64,000 nt of DNA. Origin: Capnocytophaga gingivalis ATCC 33624 (GTDB lineage Bacteria; Bacteroidota; Bacteroidia; Flavobacteriales; Flavobacteriaceae). The DNA lies in the NCBI RefSeq assembly GCF_000174755.1, contig NZ_ACLQ01000022.1, forward strand, positions 62,001 to 126,000. Direction: 5' to 3'. A program made the position numbers and the translations under genes. Shown in pieces: positions 1 through 8,046 of this stretch; position 1 is the first letter of the stretch, and every line of letters starts with the position of its first letter. The notes beneath the pieces are model-generated. The model was given only the letters and a program-made list of their open reading frames with translations, had not been told where the DNA came from and did not search any database.

Positions 1-1
1 C

Positions 2-559
2 TGTCCAGCTTATCCTGACTATATGATAGGGGCTGGTATCTTTGTCTGTATAGGGCTTATCCTAAGTTGCTCCCTTAGGCAAATTCCCTTAGGACTCCCC
101 ATCTCCCTTCTGATTGTTTTAGTTGCTTACCCTCACTTGATTTTCTTGCGTATGGAACCCCAAGGGGTACTGTGGTTGATCTTCTTAGTGGTAGTCACCG
201 AACTGAATGACATCCTCCAATACCTCACAGGCAAGGCCTTTGGCAAGCGGAAGATCCTACCCAAAATAAGCCCCAACAAAACCATAGCAGGATTCTTAGG
301 CGGTCTACTGCTCTCCCCTATACTGAGTATGGCTATAGGCAGCTTGCTTGACCTACCTATATCACTCCTGAGCTTAGCGCTCATAGGATTCTTCCTTAGC
401 TTCTGGGGGTTCTGGGGCGATGTGACCTTCTCCTACCTCAAGCGAAGAGCAGGGGTCAAAGACACAAGCACGCTTATCCCTGGACATGGCGGGCTCTTAG
501 ACCGTATAGATAGCCTATTGTTCAACTGTATTTGGTTTTACTTATGGATCCTTCGATAA
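2..559 (+). CDS. Phosphatidate cytidylyltransferase, CdsA/YnbB-like (5' end outside window)
   Basis: The frame is open to the left edge, so only the C-terminal ~185 residues are present. It is an integral membrane protein with several hydrophobic helices. The C-terminus carries the full cytidylyltransferase signature: S-x-L-K-R, then K-D-x-S, then P-G-H-G-G-L-L-D-R-I-D at about residues 138-163 counted from the first ATG at 23. The family makes CDP-diacylglycerol from CTP and phosphatidic acid. Its downstream company (patatin-fold protein, SDR, and a hydrolase-methyltransferase like E. coli YnbC) suggests it is the YnbB-type paralogue rather than the housekeeping CdsA. YnbB has been linked to glycolipid synthesis in E. 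coli. The family call is firm; the YnbB assignment is inference from neighbours. The next gene overlaps its end by 16 bp. Confidence 0.85.
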   Translation, partial: CPAYPDYMIGAGIFVCIGLILSCSLRQIPLGLPISLLIVLVAYPHLIFLRMEPQGVLWLIFLVVVTELNDILQYLTGKAFGKRKILPKISPNKTIAGFLGGLLLSPILSMAIGSLLDLPISLLSLALIGFFLSFWGFWGDVTFSYLKRRAGVKDTSTLIPGHGGLLDRIDSLLFNCIWFYLWILR

Positions 560-1587
560 GCCCCTTCTCCAGCTGTTTGCTCTTCTCAGGGGGTGGTACC
601 CGCTTTGCCCTCTACAATGGTATGTATGCAGCTCTGTGTGAGATAGGCAAAGCACCTGATCTGTTGATTGCTTCTTGTGGAGGTGCCTTTGCTTCCTTGG
701 TAATCAATGCTTTCCCTACCCACGAGGAGCGAAAAGCGTATTTGCAATCTCGGGAATTTTACCACTTTATACTAAGTCTTTCCCTTACCCCCTATAGTAA
801 GTTGCATCGTTTGGGTTTTTTAGCACTGCAAAAGCGCTATGACAAGCGCCCCGCTCCCTTTGTAGAAGATGTATATCAGCGCTATTTAGTAGAAATGGCA
901 CAGGATCTTTCTGCCTTACTTCCTTCTTTGTCCAAGGTATCTTTTTCGGCTACCTTACCTACTATCATCATAGGAGCAAAGATGCTCTTCGCTCCCCATG
1001 AGTGTGGCTCGTCCCGAGGGAGAAGAAAGCTCTACCAAGAGGTACTCTTTACTGACCCTCAGACCGCCCAGAAGATCCCTCCTTCGGCGCTACAACATAC
1101 CGAGCCCAACTATATTCATTCGGCAGTAGCTTCTAATATACTACTCAATACCGAAATGCCTATACTTAGAGCAGCTCGTATTTCGATCTCCGATATGTTC
1201 TATGTAGCACCTGTGGCTTATCAAGATTCCTATTATGCAGGCGGAGCTATTGACCTTGTCCCTATGGAACTGGCCTATACCCTTTCCGCAGAGGTGATAG
1301 CTGAGCGCAAACAGGCCTACTCCCCTACAGAAGAAGCCTTGGTGCGTGCCGTCTTAGGCTTTAGTGGCAATGAGCGGCTCTCTACAGTGGCCTCCTACCC
1401 TGCTCTATGGGTAGATACACGTAGAGCTACCTCTGTTCTAAAAGGATTTTATTCAGAGAAATATATAGATTGGAAGCGCCTAAGCATTGGTATTCGTTTT
1501 CCCAAGGACTACCCTACTTACTTTCAGCAAATAGAAAAACAATGGGACTATGGCTATCAAACTATTCTTAACACCTTTAGCTCATGA
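544..1587 (+). CDS. Patatin-like phospholipase domain protein with altered catalytic residues
   Basis: A 347-residue protein; the ATG at 544 is preferred over a TTG at 532. The N-terminus has the patatin oxyanion-hole motif (S-G-G-G-T-R). At the nucleophile elbow, where patatins have G-x-S-x-G, it reads A-S-C-G-G-A, placing Cys where Ser is expected. Where the D-G-G/A motif with the catalytic Asp is expected, it reads A-G-G-A-I-D-L-V-P, with Ala at the Asp position. Both members of the Ser-Asp dyad therefore appear substituted. It could be a pseudoenzyme, a lipid-binding protein or an enzyme with a different mechanism. It overlaps the CdsA-like gene upstream by 16 bp and the SDR downstream by ATGA, so it is translationally coupled in a lipid operon. 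Confidence 0.8.
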   Translation: MDPSISPFSSCLLFSGGGTRFALYNGMYAALCEIGKAPDLLIASCGGAFASLVINAFPTHEERKAYLQSREFYHFILSLSLTPYSKLHRLGFLALQKRYDKRPAPFVEDVYQRYLVEMAQDLSALLPSLSKVSFSATLPTIIIGAKMLFAPHECGSSRGRRKLYQEVLFTDPQTAQKIPPSALQHTEPNYIHSAVASNILLNTEMPILRAARISISDMFYVAPVAYQDSYYAGGAIDLVPMELAYTLSAEVIAERKQAYSPTEEALVRAVLGFSGNERLSTVASYPALWVDTRRATSVLKGFYSEKYIDWKRLSIGIRFPKDYPTYFQQIEKQWDYGYQTILNTFSS

Positions 1588-2330
1588 ATGTATTTATCAT
1601 AGGAGGCACCTCCGGCATAGGCCTTGCCTTAGCCTCCTTCTACCAACAAAAAGGCCATCGTGTAGGGGTCTGTGGCAGAGACCTTAGCAAGCTCTCTACA
1701 GAATTACCCTTTGAGAAATATGAGGCTGATGTCATAGACAAAGAACTATTAACCAGCGTAATACATCAATTTATCAACTCCTCTGCCCTATCCCTACTGA
1801 TCAATTGTGCGGGTAGCTACGCCGAAGATGTGGTAGGAGAGATCTCCTATGACCAGGCGGTGGCGATGCTACAAACCAACATTATAGGGGCTATCAACAC
1901 CTTGGAAATAGGACGAGAACTCATGAGGAATAGCGGCGGACAAATCGTTCTATTAGCCTCTATATCAGGGATTTTGGACTACCCTTCCTCCAGTCTCTAT
2001 ACCAAGACCAAGCGCAGTGTTCTGCAAATAGCCGAGGCCTATAGGCGTGCCCTGCGTCCCTTCGGTATCCATATCACAACCATTGCTCCTGGGTATGTAG
2101 CTACCCAAAAACTACACGACCTGAATCAAAACAACCTATCCAAAAAACCTTTTGTGGTAAGTGAGGCACAAGCCGTAGCGGAAATTAGCCATGCTATTGC
2201 CCAGAAGAAGCCTATACACCTATTCCCTACGCGTATGAAGTGGCTCATGTGCCTACTCTCTTTTCTACCCAAGCCTCTGCTATCGCTGATTATGTACAGA
2301 AAAGCTAAGTGGATGCAAGCTAACAACTAA
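1584..2330 (+). CDS. Short-chain dehydrogenase/reductase
   Basis: A 248-residue classical SDR. The Rossmann NAD(P) motif G-G-T-S-G-I-G lies at residues 7-13, N-C-A-G near residue 75, and the catalytic Y-T-K-T-K (YxxxK) near residue 140 with the Ser about 13 residues earlier. A hydrophobic C-terminal stretch with basic residues (about 213-245) looks like a membrane anchor, as in lipid-acting SDRs such as ketosphinganine reductases and DHRS7-like enzymes. It starts with an ATGA overlap on the patatin-like gene. A role reducing a lipid keto group is plausible from context, but substrate is not readable from sequence. Confidence 0.85.
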   Translation: MNVFIIGGTSGIGLALASFYQQKGHRVGVCGRDLSKLSTELPFEKYEADVIDKELLTSVIHQFINSSALSLLINCAGSYAEDVVGEISYDQAVAMLQTNIIGAINTLEIGRELMRNSGGQIVLLASISGILDYPSSSLYTKTKRSVLQIAEAYRRALRPFGIHITTIAPGYVATQKLHDLNQNNLSKKPFVVSEAQAVAEISHAIAQKKPIHLFPTRMKWLMCLLSFLPKPLLSLIMYRKAKWMQANN

Positions 2331-2367
2331 TTTTATCTAAAAATTAGGTGATTAGAAAATATTTATC

Positions 2368-2375
2368 TATTTTTG
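2368..2375 (+). promoter_or_regulatory. Bacteroidota -7 box (TATTTTTG)
   Basis: It matches the TAnnTTTG -7 element 22 bp upstream of the ATG at 2397. No convincing -33 TTTG/TTG is placed at the usual distance. It could give the hydrolase-methyltransferase gene its own transcript in addition to readthrough from the operon. Confidence 0.4.
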
Positions 2376-2396
2376 TCGCATCAAAATCATTATACC

Positions 2397-4097
2397 ATGA
2401 ACACAGGTTTTTTCAAAAGTCATGAAGGGGCTGAGATCTTCTTCTATGAGTGGAATTACAAACCAGGACAAAAGACCCTTATCGTAATCCATAGGGGACA
2501 TGAGTATGGCGAGCGCCTGCAGGAGTTTGCCACACATCCTCTCTTTGCCTCTTACAATATCTTTGCTTTTGATATGCGCGGACACGGACATACCAAAGCC
2601 GGTGTATCACCAGTTTTCATGGACTCAGTAAGGGATCTGGACACCTTTGCCAAGTTCCTACAACAATCCTACGCAGTACGTGAGGAAGATATCTTTGTGG
2701 TAGCCAATAGTATTGGCGGGGTGATTACATCGGCTTGGGTGCATGATTTCGCCCCACGTATCGCGGGTATGGCGCTATTGGCGCCTGCCTTTGAGATTAA
2801 TCTTATTGTTCCTCTGGCAAAACAAGCCATCGAACTAATGCTAAAGATCAATCCTAAGCTCATTGTCAAGAGTTATGTAAAGTCTAAGATGCTTACTCGA
2901 GACCCAGAGCAACAGCGCGCTTATGATAATGACCGCTTTATCACCCGCTCTATCAATGGAAAACTACTCATCGACCTTGCCAATGCCGGCAAGCGATTGG
3001 TCGAAGATGCTGCTGCGATCACTACCCCTACGCTGCTACTTTCTGCAGAAAAAGATTTTGTGGTGATTAACCGACAACAGAAACAGTTCTATGTAAACCT
3101 ATCCTCCTATCTAAAAGAGTTTATCACCTTAGAAGGCTTCCACCATGGAATTCTCTTTGAGCAAGGCAGAGAGGAAGTGTACAAAATCCTACAACGCTTT
3201 ATTCAAAAGGCTTTCCAGACACCCCTTGCTCCCCCTACACTGGCTCCAGACCTCTTTACCCAAAAAGAGTTTGAGACTATGCAATATGAGCTGATTCCCA
3301 ATGGGGAACGATGGAGTTACCGCTTTCAGAAATGGGCATTGAGTAAGTTTGGACACTTGAGCGAAGGTATGACCGTCGGCCTCACTCACGGATTCGATTC
3401 TGGTGCTTCTATGGATTATGTATATAAGAATACACCCCAAGGCAAATGGGGTATAGGTCACTGGATGGACAAGAGCTATCTCAATGCCATAGGCTGGCGT
3501 GGAGTACGTATCCGCAAGGGACACCTATTAGAACAAGTAGAAAAAGCCATACAAGCACTACAAGCCCAAGGACGAAAGGTGAAAATATTGGACATCGCTG
3601 GGGGAGTGGGTAACTACCTCTTTGACATCAAGCAGCGCCACCCTGAGGTGGAGATTGTCATCAACGAATTCCTACCAGCCAACATACAAAAAGGCGAACA
3701 AATCATCAAAGAACGTGGCTACCAAGGCATGCGTTTTACCAATTATAACTGTTTTGAGGCTGATACTTACCGCAAACTGGATTATGCGCCCAATATCACC
3801 ATTATCTCAGGTATTTTTGAGCTTTTTGGTGACAACGCCTTGGCTGCTGAGGCCATCAAAGGGGTAGTTTCTATCTCCGATAATGGCTATATAGTCTATA
3901 CAGGTCAGCCTTGGCATCCTCAACTCAAAACTATCGCCTTTGTTCTCAAGAGCCACCAAGAGAAAGACTGGGTGATGCGTCGCCGTAGCCAACGAGAATT
4001 GGACGGGCTTTTCGCCCTCTATGGGGTAAAGAAAGAAAGCATGCTGATTGATGACTTTGGGATCTTTACCGTTAGCTTAGGGCAAGTGAAGAAATAG
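2397..4097 (+). CDS. Bifunctional alpha/beta hydrolase - class I SAM methyltransferase, YnbC-like
   Basis: A 566-residue fusion; the ATG at 2397 is preferred over a TTG at 2373. Residues ~1-270 are an alpha/beta hydrolase of the Hydrolase_4/lysophospholipase type. The nucleophile elbow reads A-N-S-I-G-G, a Ser-containing variant of GxSxG, and a late F-H-H-G supplies the likely catalytic His. Residues ~340-560 are a class I SAM methyltransferase with motif I I-L-D-I-A-G-G-V-G-N. The length and domain order match E. coli YnbC (~585 aa), which sits beside the CdsA paralogue YnbB. Here too it follows a CdsA-like gene, which supports a shared lipid or glycolipid pathway. The substrate of either domain is unknown. 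Confidence 0.85.
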   Translation: MNTGFFKSHEGAEIFFYEWNYKPGQKTLIVIHRGHEYGERLQEFATHPLFASYNIFAFDMRGHGHTKAGVSPVFMDSVRDLDTFAKFLQQSYAVREEDIFVVANSIGGVITSAWVHDFAPRIAGMALLAPAFEINLIVPLAKQAIELMLKINPKLIVKSYVKSKMLTRDPEQQRAYDNDRFITRSINGKLLIDLANAGKRLVEDAAAITTPTLLLSAEKDFVVINRQQKQFYVNLSSYLKEFITLEGFHHGILFEQGREEVYKILQRFIQKAFQTPLAPPTLAPDLFTQKEFETMQYELIPNGERWSYRFQKWALSKFGHLSEGMTVGLTHGFDSGASMDYVYKNTPQGKWGIGHWMDKSYLNAIGWRGVRIRKGHLLEQVEKAIQALQAQGRKVKILDIAGGVGNYLFDIKQRHPEVEIVINEFLPANIQKGEQIIKERGYQGMRFTNYNCFEADTYRKLDYAPNITIISGIFELFGDNALAAEAIKGVVSISDNGYIVYTGQPWHPQLKTIAFVLKSHQEKDWVMRRRSQRELDGLFALYGVKKESMLIDDFGIFTVSLGQVKK

Positions 4098-4111
4098 TCA
4101 GGTGAGAAAAT

Positions 4112-4540
4112 ATGAAAATAATTTATGCCTTTATAATAGCACTTATCCTCTCTGTACTCGCCTTTTTTCTTGCTATTAGAATCACTGATAGTGTAGGCGC
4201 AGGAATATTTTTACTCGGCATGTTGCCTGTCTCTTTTATTGTCATCATAGGATATACGAAACTATTAGAGACCTTCCATGTAAAAGCGTTTAAGTATGTT
4301 GTCTTATATACCTTTATAGCTTGCTATGTAATGGTTTTTATGACTGTTTTCCTTTTAGGATCAGATAGCCAGTGGGGTATTTGGCATGCCCTCAGGGATG
4401 CCTTTCATGTAATGACGGATGTATATTTGCTTATTTGCAACATAGCGATTACACTTATTTACAGCACCTTATTTATGCTTTTTAGATCTATTTCAGAGAA
4501 AAAAGCAAAGAAGAAAACCATACAAACTAATCAAACCTAA
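4112..4540 (+). CDS. Small four-helix membrane protein
   Basis: A 142-residue protein with four predicted transmembrane helices (about residues 3-23, 31-50, 60-83 and 100-125) and a Lys-rich cytoplasmic tail. No family recognised. It begins 14 bp after the hydrolase-methyltransferase, so it is probably the last gene of the plus-strand lipid operon. Its 3' end overlaps the convergent TonB-C-like gene by 14 bp. Confidence 0.7.
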   Translation: MKIIYAFIIALILSVLAFFLAIRITDSVGAGIFLLGMLPVSFIVIIGYTKLLETFHVKAFKYVVLYTFIACYVMVFMTVFLLGSDSQWGIWHALRDAFHVMTDVYLLICNIAITLIYSTLFMLFRSISEKKAKKKTIQTNQT

Positions 4541-4991
4541 TGCTACAGCGATAGAAATAGCGTACAGGCTTTCCCCACTGTTGTGCAGGAATCAGTTTTG
4601 GGAACTGCTCCATAGTGCGTTGCACCTCTTTTCTTATATACAGAGAAGAAGTCACACAGCGGACAAGCACTACACTTCCGTCCTTTTCCACACTGAAAAG
4701 GACGGTCGCTCCTCCCTCCAATTCCTTATAAGGACTTTTAAGGATACTTTGCTTCAGATACTGAGAGAAGAAATGATAAAAACAGCTATCTCTTTCTCTT
4801 ACGCTCACGTCCTTACATTGTACAAACATAGGTTTTTGTTCCATTGAAGGGAAACAAGTCGTATTTATAGACTCCTCTTCCTCAATATCCATTGAAGGAA
4901 TAGTGTCTTTCTCTTGTGTGTATCCTATACAAGGAAATACAATCCATAAGGAGACGAATAAAAAAATATCTATTGAGAATCTGCTACCCAT
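4527..4991 (-). CDS. Secreted protein with TonB C-terminal-like domain
   Basis: A 154-residue protein. The N-terminus (residues 1-25) is a signal peptide ending near Y-T-Q-E. The C-terminal ~60 residues fit the TonB_C fold pattern: a beta strand, then K-D-G-S-V, then a segment with R-K-E-V-Q-R-T-M (helix), then F-P-K-L-I-P-A-Q-Q-W-G-K-P-V-R and a final strand. True TonB has an N-terminal membrane anchor and a Pro-rich spacer. Neither is present, so this is a free secreted TonB_C-like domain rather than an energy transducer. It is preceded by a small membrane ORF that overlaps its start by 8 bp. Confidence 0.65.
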   Translation of the reverse strand: MGSRFSIDIFLFVSLWIVFPCIGYTQEKDTIPSMDIEEEESINTTCFPSMEQKPMFVQCKDVSVRERDSCFYHFFSQYLKQSILKSPYKELEGGATVLFSVEKDGSVVLVRCVTSSLYIRKEVQRTMEQFPKLIPAQQWGKPVRYFYRCSIRFD

Positions 4992-5160
4992 AGAGAACTC
5001 TTATAATATTTCTAATAGAAATGTAAATAATAAGAATATTAAATAGAATAAAAAACAAAGATAATATCCTTCTTACTTTACAGATGAAAAATATAAGGAA
5101 AGCTACAATAGCTATGGTAGGAATATATATAGACAAAATATAGTACATATAATCATTCAT
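4984..5160 (-). CDS. Possible small membrane protein
   Basis: A 58-codon ORF from ATG at 5160; a GTG at 5202 in the same frame is the alternative. It is almost entirely hydrophobic with two likely membrane helices separated by a short basic loop (C-K-V-R-R). Its stop overlaps the start of the TonB_C-like gene by 8 bp, which favours a translated, coupled gene. No family recognised; low-complexity hydrophobic ORFs of this size can be spurious in AT-rich DNA. Confidence 0.4.
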   Translation of the reverse strand: MNDYMYYILSIYIPTIAIVAFLIFFICKVRRILSLFFILFNILIIYISIRNIIRVLYG

Positions 5161-5320
5161 ATATTTCTTCAAATAACAAAGATATAAGAATAGAAATAAC
5201 ACAGAAATAATATTTGCTATAACGAGAAATCTATAAATTTTTTACTATATCTTTTTAATTTCATTTTTTACTTATTAGAAGGGTTTGATATTTCTTCAAT
5301 GATCTATTCCCATACTTTTT

Positions 5321-5482
5321 CTAAAAAGAATAGGCTTTTATTTTCCTTATTTTCTTGATAGTTTTCAGCACAAAAGTATCACACTCTTCGCAACCAGTAG
5401 TTTTACGTATAATCCTATCTTCGATAACCTTTCCTTTTTTAGAGATGAGAAAACATACCACAAAAATGCTTGTGTGTCTCAT
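5321..5482 (-). pseudogene. TonB_C-like domain fragment
   Basis: A 53-codon frame (ATG at 5482, TAG at 5321) inside the ~300 bp gap between 5203 and 5502. It reads like the middle of a TonB_C domain: hydrophobic strand, K-K-G-K-V-I-E-D-R-I-I, then T-T-G-C-E-E-C-D and a helix V-L-K-T-I-K-K-I. It lacks a signal peptide and the final strand. It is best explained as a remnant of a second TonB_C-like gene next to the intact one at 4527-4991. A functional micro-protein is the alternative. The rest of the gap shows nothing recognisable. Confidence 0.45.
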
Positions 5483-5502
5483 TCCTACTCAAGTTTTTAT
5501 AC

Positions 5503-6045
5503 TTAAAATCTTTTCTCCATAAGCACCTCACCCCTATATATTTTTTGGTAACGAATGAGTTTTTCGCCCTGGTAATAACCTATATAGTAGGCGCGTTCTT
5601 CTTGGTGTGCCTCAGCTTCCTGCTGACTTATTTCATCATATAGGTAGGTAGAGCGATTCGTCTTTTGTTTGTGCACGTCAGAACAGCTAAGGAAATAACG
5701 CAGTACGATATCTCCCTTATACAAATAGAGTTTCTGTCCATTCATAGGGATTTCGGCAAAGACTCTTTCTTGTTCAACGGGGGTAATAGGTATTTTAGGC
5801 TCAAAAGAGGGATCAGCGTAAAAAGCATATTGAGGATCAATGTGTATTTCTGAGCTTTTTATTTTGAACACTTTACGCTCCCATTGGTTGCCTAATAAGA
5901 AATACTGAAAACCATCCTTTTCCCCACAATATTCATAGGTAAGTAGGGATTGTATCGCAAAGGCTTCTGTGGCTTTACGAACTTCTGTCGCTCTTTTGCA
6001 AGAAAACAACGCTAACAAAGAGGCTAATAAGGTCATTTTTTTCAT
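5503..6045 (-). CDS. Hypothetical lipoprotein
   Basis: A 180-residue protein with a lipoprotein signal peptide (M-K-K start, hydrophobic core, lipobox L-F-S-C with Cys at residue 16). The mature part is a mixed-charge globular domain with no family I recognise. It starts with an ATGA overlap on the LRR gene upstream, so the two are co-translated. Within this array it may be an exported immunity or accessory factor; that is inference from position only. Confidence 0.7.
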   Translation of the reverse strand: MKKMTLLASLLALFSCKRATEVRKATEAFAIQSLLTYEYCGEKDGFQYFLLGNQWERKVFKIKSSEIHIDPQYAFYADPSFEPKIPITPVEQERVFAEIPMNGQKLYLYKGDIVLRYFLSCSDVHKQKTNRSTYLYDEISQQEAEAHQEERAYYIGYYQGEKLIRYQKIYRGEVLMEKRF

Positions 6046-6974
6046 TCTTTTCTACTAAATATATAGGTGTCAGCTTCTTCAAAGTTAGGGTACTGCCCTC
6101 CAAAGACTTCTCTTACTACAATTTTACCGAGGTAACTTTCTAAAGGTAAGTAGATATCATTTGCATCTGTACAAACAAACTCTAAATAAGGCATTTTCAG
6201 CAAAGGAGAGGCATCTTTTACAGGGTTAAAACATATCTTTAAGTTCCTAAGGGTCTCTATACCTACCAAATCACTAAGGTCTTCTACCTTGTTTTGCTCT
6301 AAGTCCAATTCCTCTAAAGGTATATTTCGTAAGGGGGAAAGGTCTTTTACTTCATTGTGATACAAACGCAAGGTGTTGAGCTTCTTGAGGGCTTTCAATG
6401 GAGATAAATCGCTGATGTGGTTCCTATCTAACTGCAAATATTCAAGATTGGGCAACCACGCTAAAGGGGATATATCGGTGATTTGATTTCTATCCAACCA
6501 AAGTTCGGTAAGGTTTTGTAATTTAGCAATTCCTTTTAAAGAAAAGAGCTTATTACACGATAGTTTTAACTCTTTCAGTTTCGTAAGTTCACAAAAAGGA
6601 GTTATATCACTCACGCCACTGTCATAAATCTCTACTTTTTTAAGTTTTTTGTACTTAGCAAGAGGTGTATAATCTGTTGCCTTGACATTCAAATAGAGTT
6701 TTTGTAGCTTTTCCAAGGGAGGCAAGGCTTCCAAGTGAGTTATATTGTCTGATAGCAACTGTAATTCCTTTATATTGGGGAACATTTGCAAGTCGGCTAA
6801 GTCCTCCGAGTGCAAATCATCGTTATGAATGAGCATTTTGGTAATCAAAGACGCTCCTTCTTCTTTGACCAACACTCTCCTTCCTTCTTTTACAAGAAGG
6901 TCTTCGTGTTTCTTTTTCAGATATTGCTTTACTTTCTGCTCTATAAGCTTGCTCTTAAAGGTAATGTAACTCAT
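6042..6974 (-). CDS. Leucine-rich repeat protein (internalin/SDS22-type repeats)
   Basis: A 310-residue protein with no signal peptide, so probably cytoplasmic. From about residue 60 to 270 it is built of some ten 21-22-residue repeats with the pattern L-x-x-L-x-L-x-x-N-x-I-x-D-(I/L)-x-P-L, for example the segments containing W-L-D-R-N-Q-I-T-D-I-S-P-L. This is the internalin/SDS22 LRR class, a protein-binding scaffold. Neighbouring genes are small immunity-like families, and LRR proteins occur in such clusters. The binding partner is unknown. Confidence 0.8.
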   Translation of the reverse strand: MSYITFKSKLIEQKVKQYLKKKHEDLLVKEGRRVLVKEEGASLITKMLIHNDDLHSEDLADLQMFPNIKELQLLSDNITHLEALPPLEKLQKLYLNVKATDYTPLAKYKKLKKVEIYDSGVSDITPFCELTKLKELKLSCNKLFSLKGIAKLQNLTELWLDRNQITDISPLAWLPNLEYLQLDRNHISDLSPLKALKKLNTLRLYHNEVKDLSPLRNIPLEELDLEQNKVEDLSDLVGIETLRNLKICFNPVKDASPLLKMPYLEFVCTDANDIYLPLESYLGKIVVREVFGGQYPNFEEADTYIFSRKE

Positions 6975-6975
6975 T

Positions 6976-7116
6976 TTAATCAGTAACTAATATTTTTTCT
7001 AATTCCTTTTTCTTTAATAGATACGTTTTGAGGTCTATATTACGTTCTGTTTTTTGGTCAAAAAGATCTTCTAAAGATGATTGAGTATATGGTAAGTTCT
7101 GTTTAACATCTCTTAT
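6976..7116 (-). pseudogene. Start-less coding remnant between two lipoprotein/LRR genes
   Basis: A 46-codon open frame between stops, ending 1 bp before the LRR gene start. Its composition is protein-like: an amphipathic helix rich in L, K and E near the C-terminus. It has no ATG, GTG or TTG start; the first codon after the upstream TGA is ATA. It is likely the tail of a gene whose 5' part was lost when the 7113-7931 gene arrived or was rearranged. No family recognised. Confidence 0.35.
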
Positions 7117-7931
7117 TCATAATAGCTAATAATTCTTTTTTCTATTTTTGTTCCTATATATTCATTATTTTTATCCCTTTCCACTATTTTTCTAGATATC
7201 CAGTTATGTTTTTTATCATATACATAATCCGTAAATGAATACTCCCGTATTAATTCATCATCTAAATAATACATTTTTATTGATAATATATCTCCTTTAT
7301 CATCTATTTCAAATTTTCTTTTTAATTTAATCCCATGGCGGTAATTTTCAATAACTTCAATAACATTTCCCTTTTCATCATATTTAAATTCTGTAAAACC
7401 TCTTACGAAATCCTTAATATAAGGACTTAGTTGCTCCTTCCGGATTATATTTCCTTTTCCATCATATTTATTTACCAGTTTATAAGTTTCCTCTTTAATA
7501 TAGGTACTATCTTGTCCATTGACTAATATATATTCTAGGAACTCTTCATCTATTATCTCTCCTTTATTATTGTATTTTAAGGTTGTTTTATTTACCTTCC
7601 TACCTTCTCCATACATATCAATTTCTACAACATTATCTTTTAGATAATTATAAATAGTTCTACTTTTTGGTCTATTATATATAGAATCAGTCTCTTCCAT
7701 TAAGAATCCTTTATTATTAAAAATACCAACAGTTAATCTTTCTTGAGATATAAAAGGGGTCCCATCCTCTCTCTTTATAAAATCAGAGTTAGAGAGTCTA
7801 TATAGTGTTACAATGAGTTTTTTCACTTTTCCGTGAAGATTTTGATCTTTCCAATCCATTTCTCTATGCGATGAAGTTTTACAAGATACTAATAATAGTG
7901 ATACAAGTAGAAAAATAAATGATCTAAACAT
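7113..7931 (-). CDS. Lipoprotein with degenerate YD/RHS-like repeats
   Basis: A 272-residue protein from ATG at 7931. That start gives a clean lipoprotein signal (lipobox L-V-S-C), whereas the in-frame ATG at 7979 adds an unneeded extension. The mature region has repeated short units of the form Y-x-x-K-G-x-I/V (Y-N-N-K-G-E-I-I, Y-D-G-K-G-N-I-I, Y-D-E-K-G-N-V-I). These resemble single YD/RHS-like beta repeats that are common in Bacteroidota lipoproteins. It is strongly AT-rich compared with the genes on either side. Function unknown. Confidence 0.7.
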   Translation of the reverse strand: MFRSFIFLLVSLLLVSCKTSSHREMDWKDQNLHGKVKKLIVTLYRLSNSDFIKREDGTPFISQERLTVGIFNNKGFLMEETDSIYNRPKSRTIYNYLKDNVVEIDMYGEGRKVNKTTLKYNNKGEIIDEEFLEYILVNGQDSTYIKEETYKLVNKYDGKGNIIRKEQLSPYIKDFVRGFTEFKYDEKGNVIEVIENYRHGIKLKRKFEIDDKGDILSIKMYYLDDELIREYSFTDYVYDKKHNWISRKIVERDKNNEYIGTKIEKRIISYYE

Positions 7932-8046
7932 AATACATAATTTTAATTTTACAAGGGCAAAGATAAGTTTTTTTTCCAAAAATAAAGCATTTGAATAGAA
8001 ATATGTCTTGAATTTGATTATTTTTAAGTTTTTGTAAAGCGTTCAT

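Noticed and set aside
532-543. TTG start for the patatin-like gene
   Set aside because: An ATG four codons later begins a more natural N-terminus.
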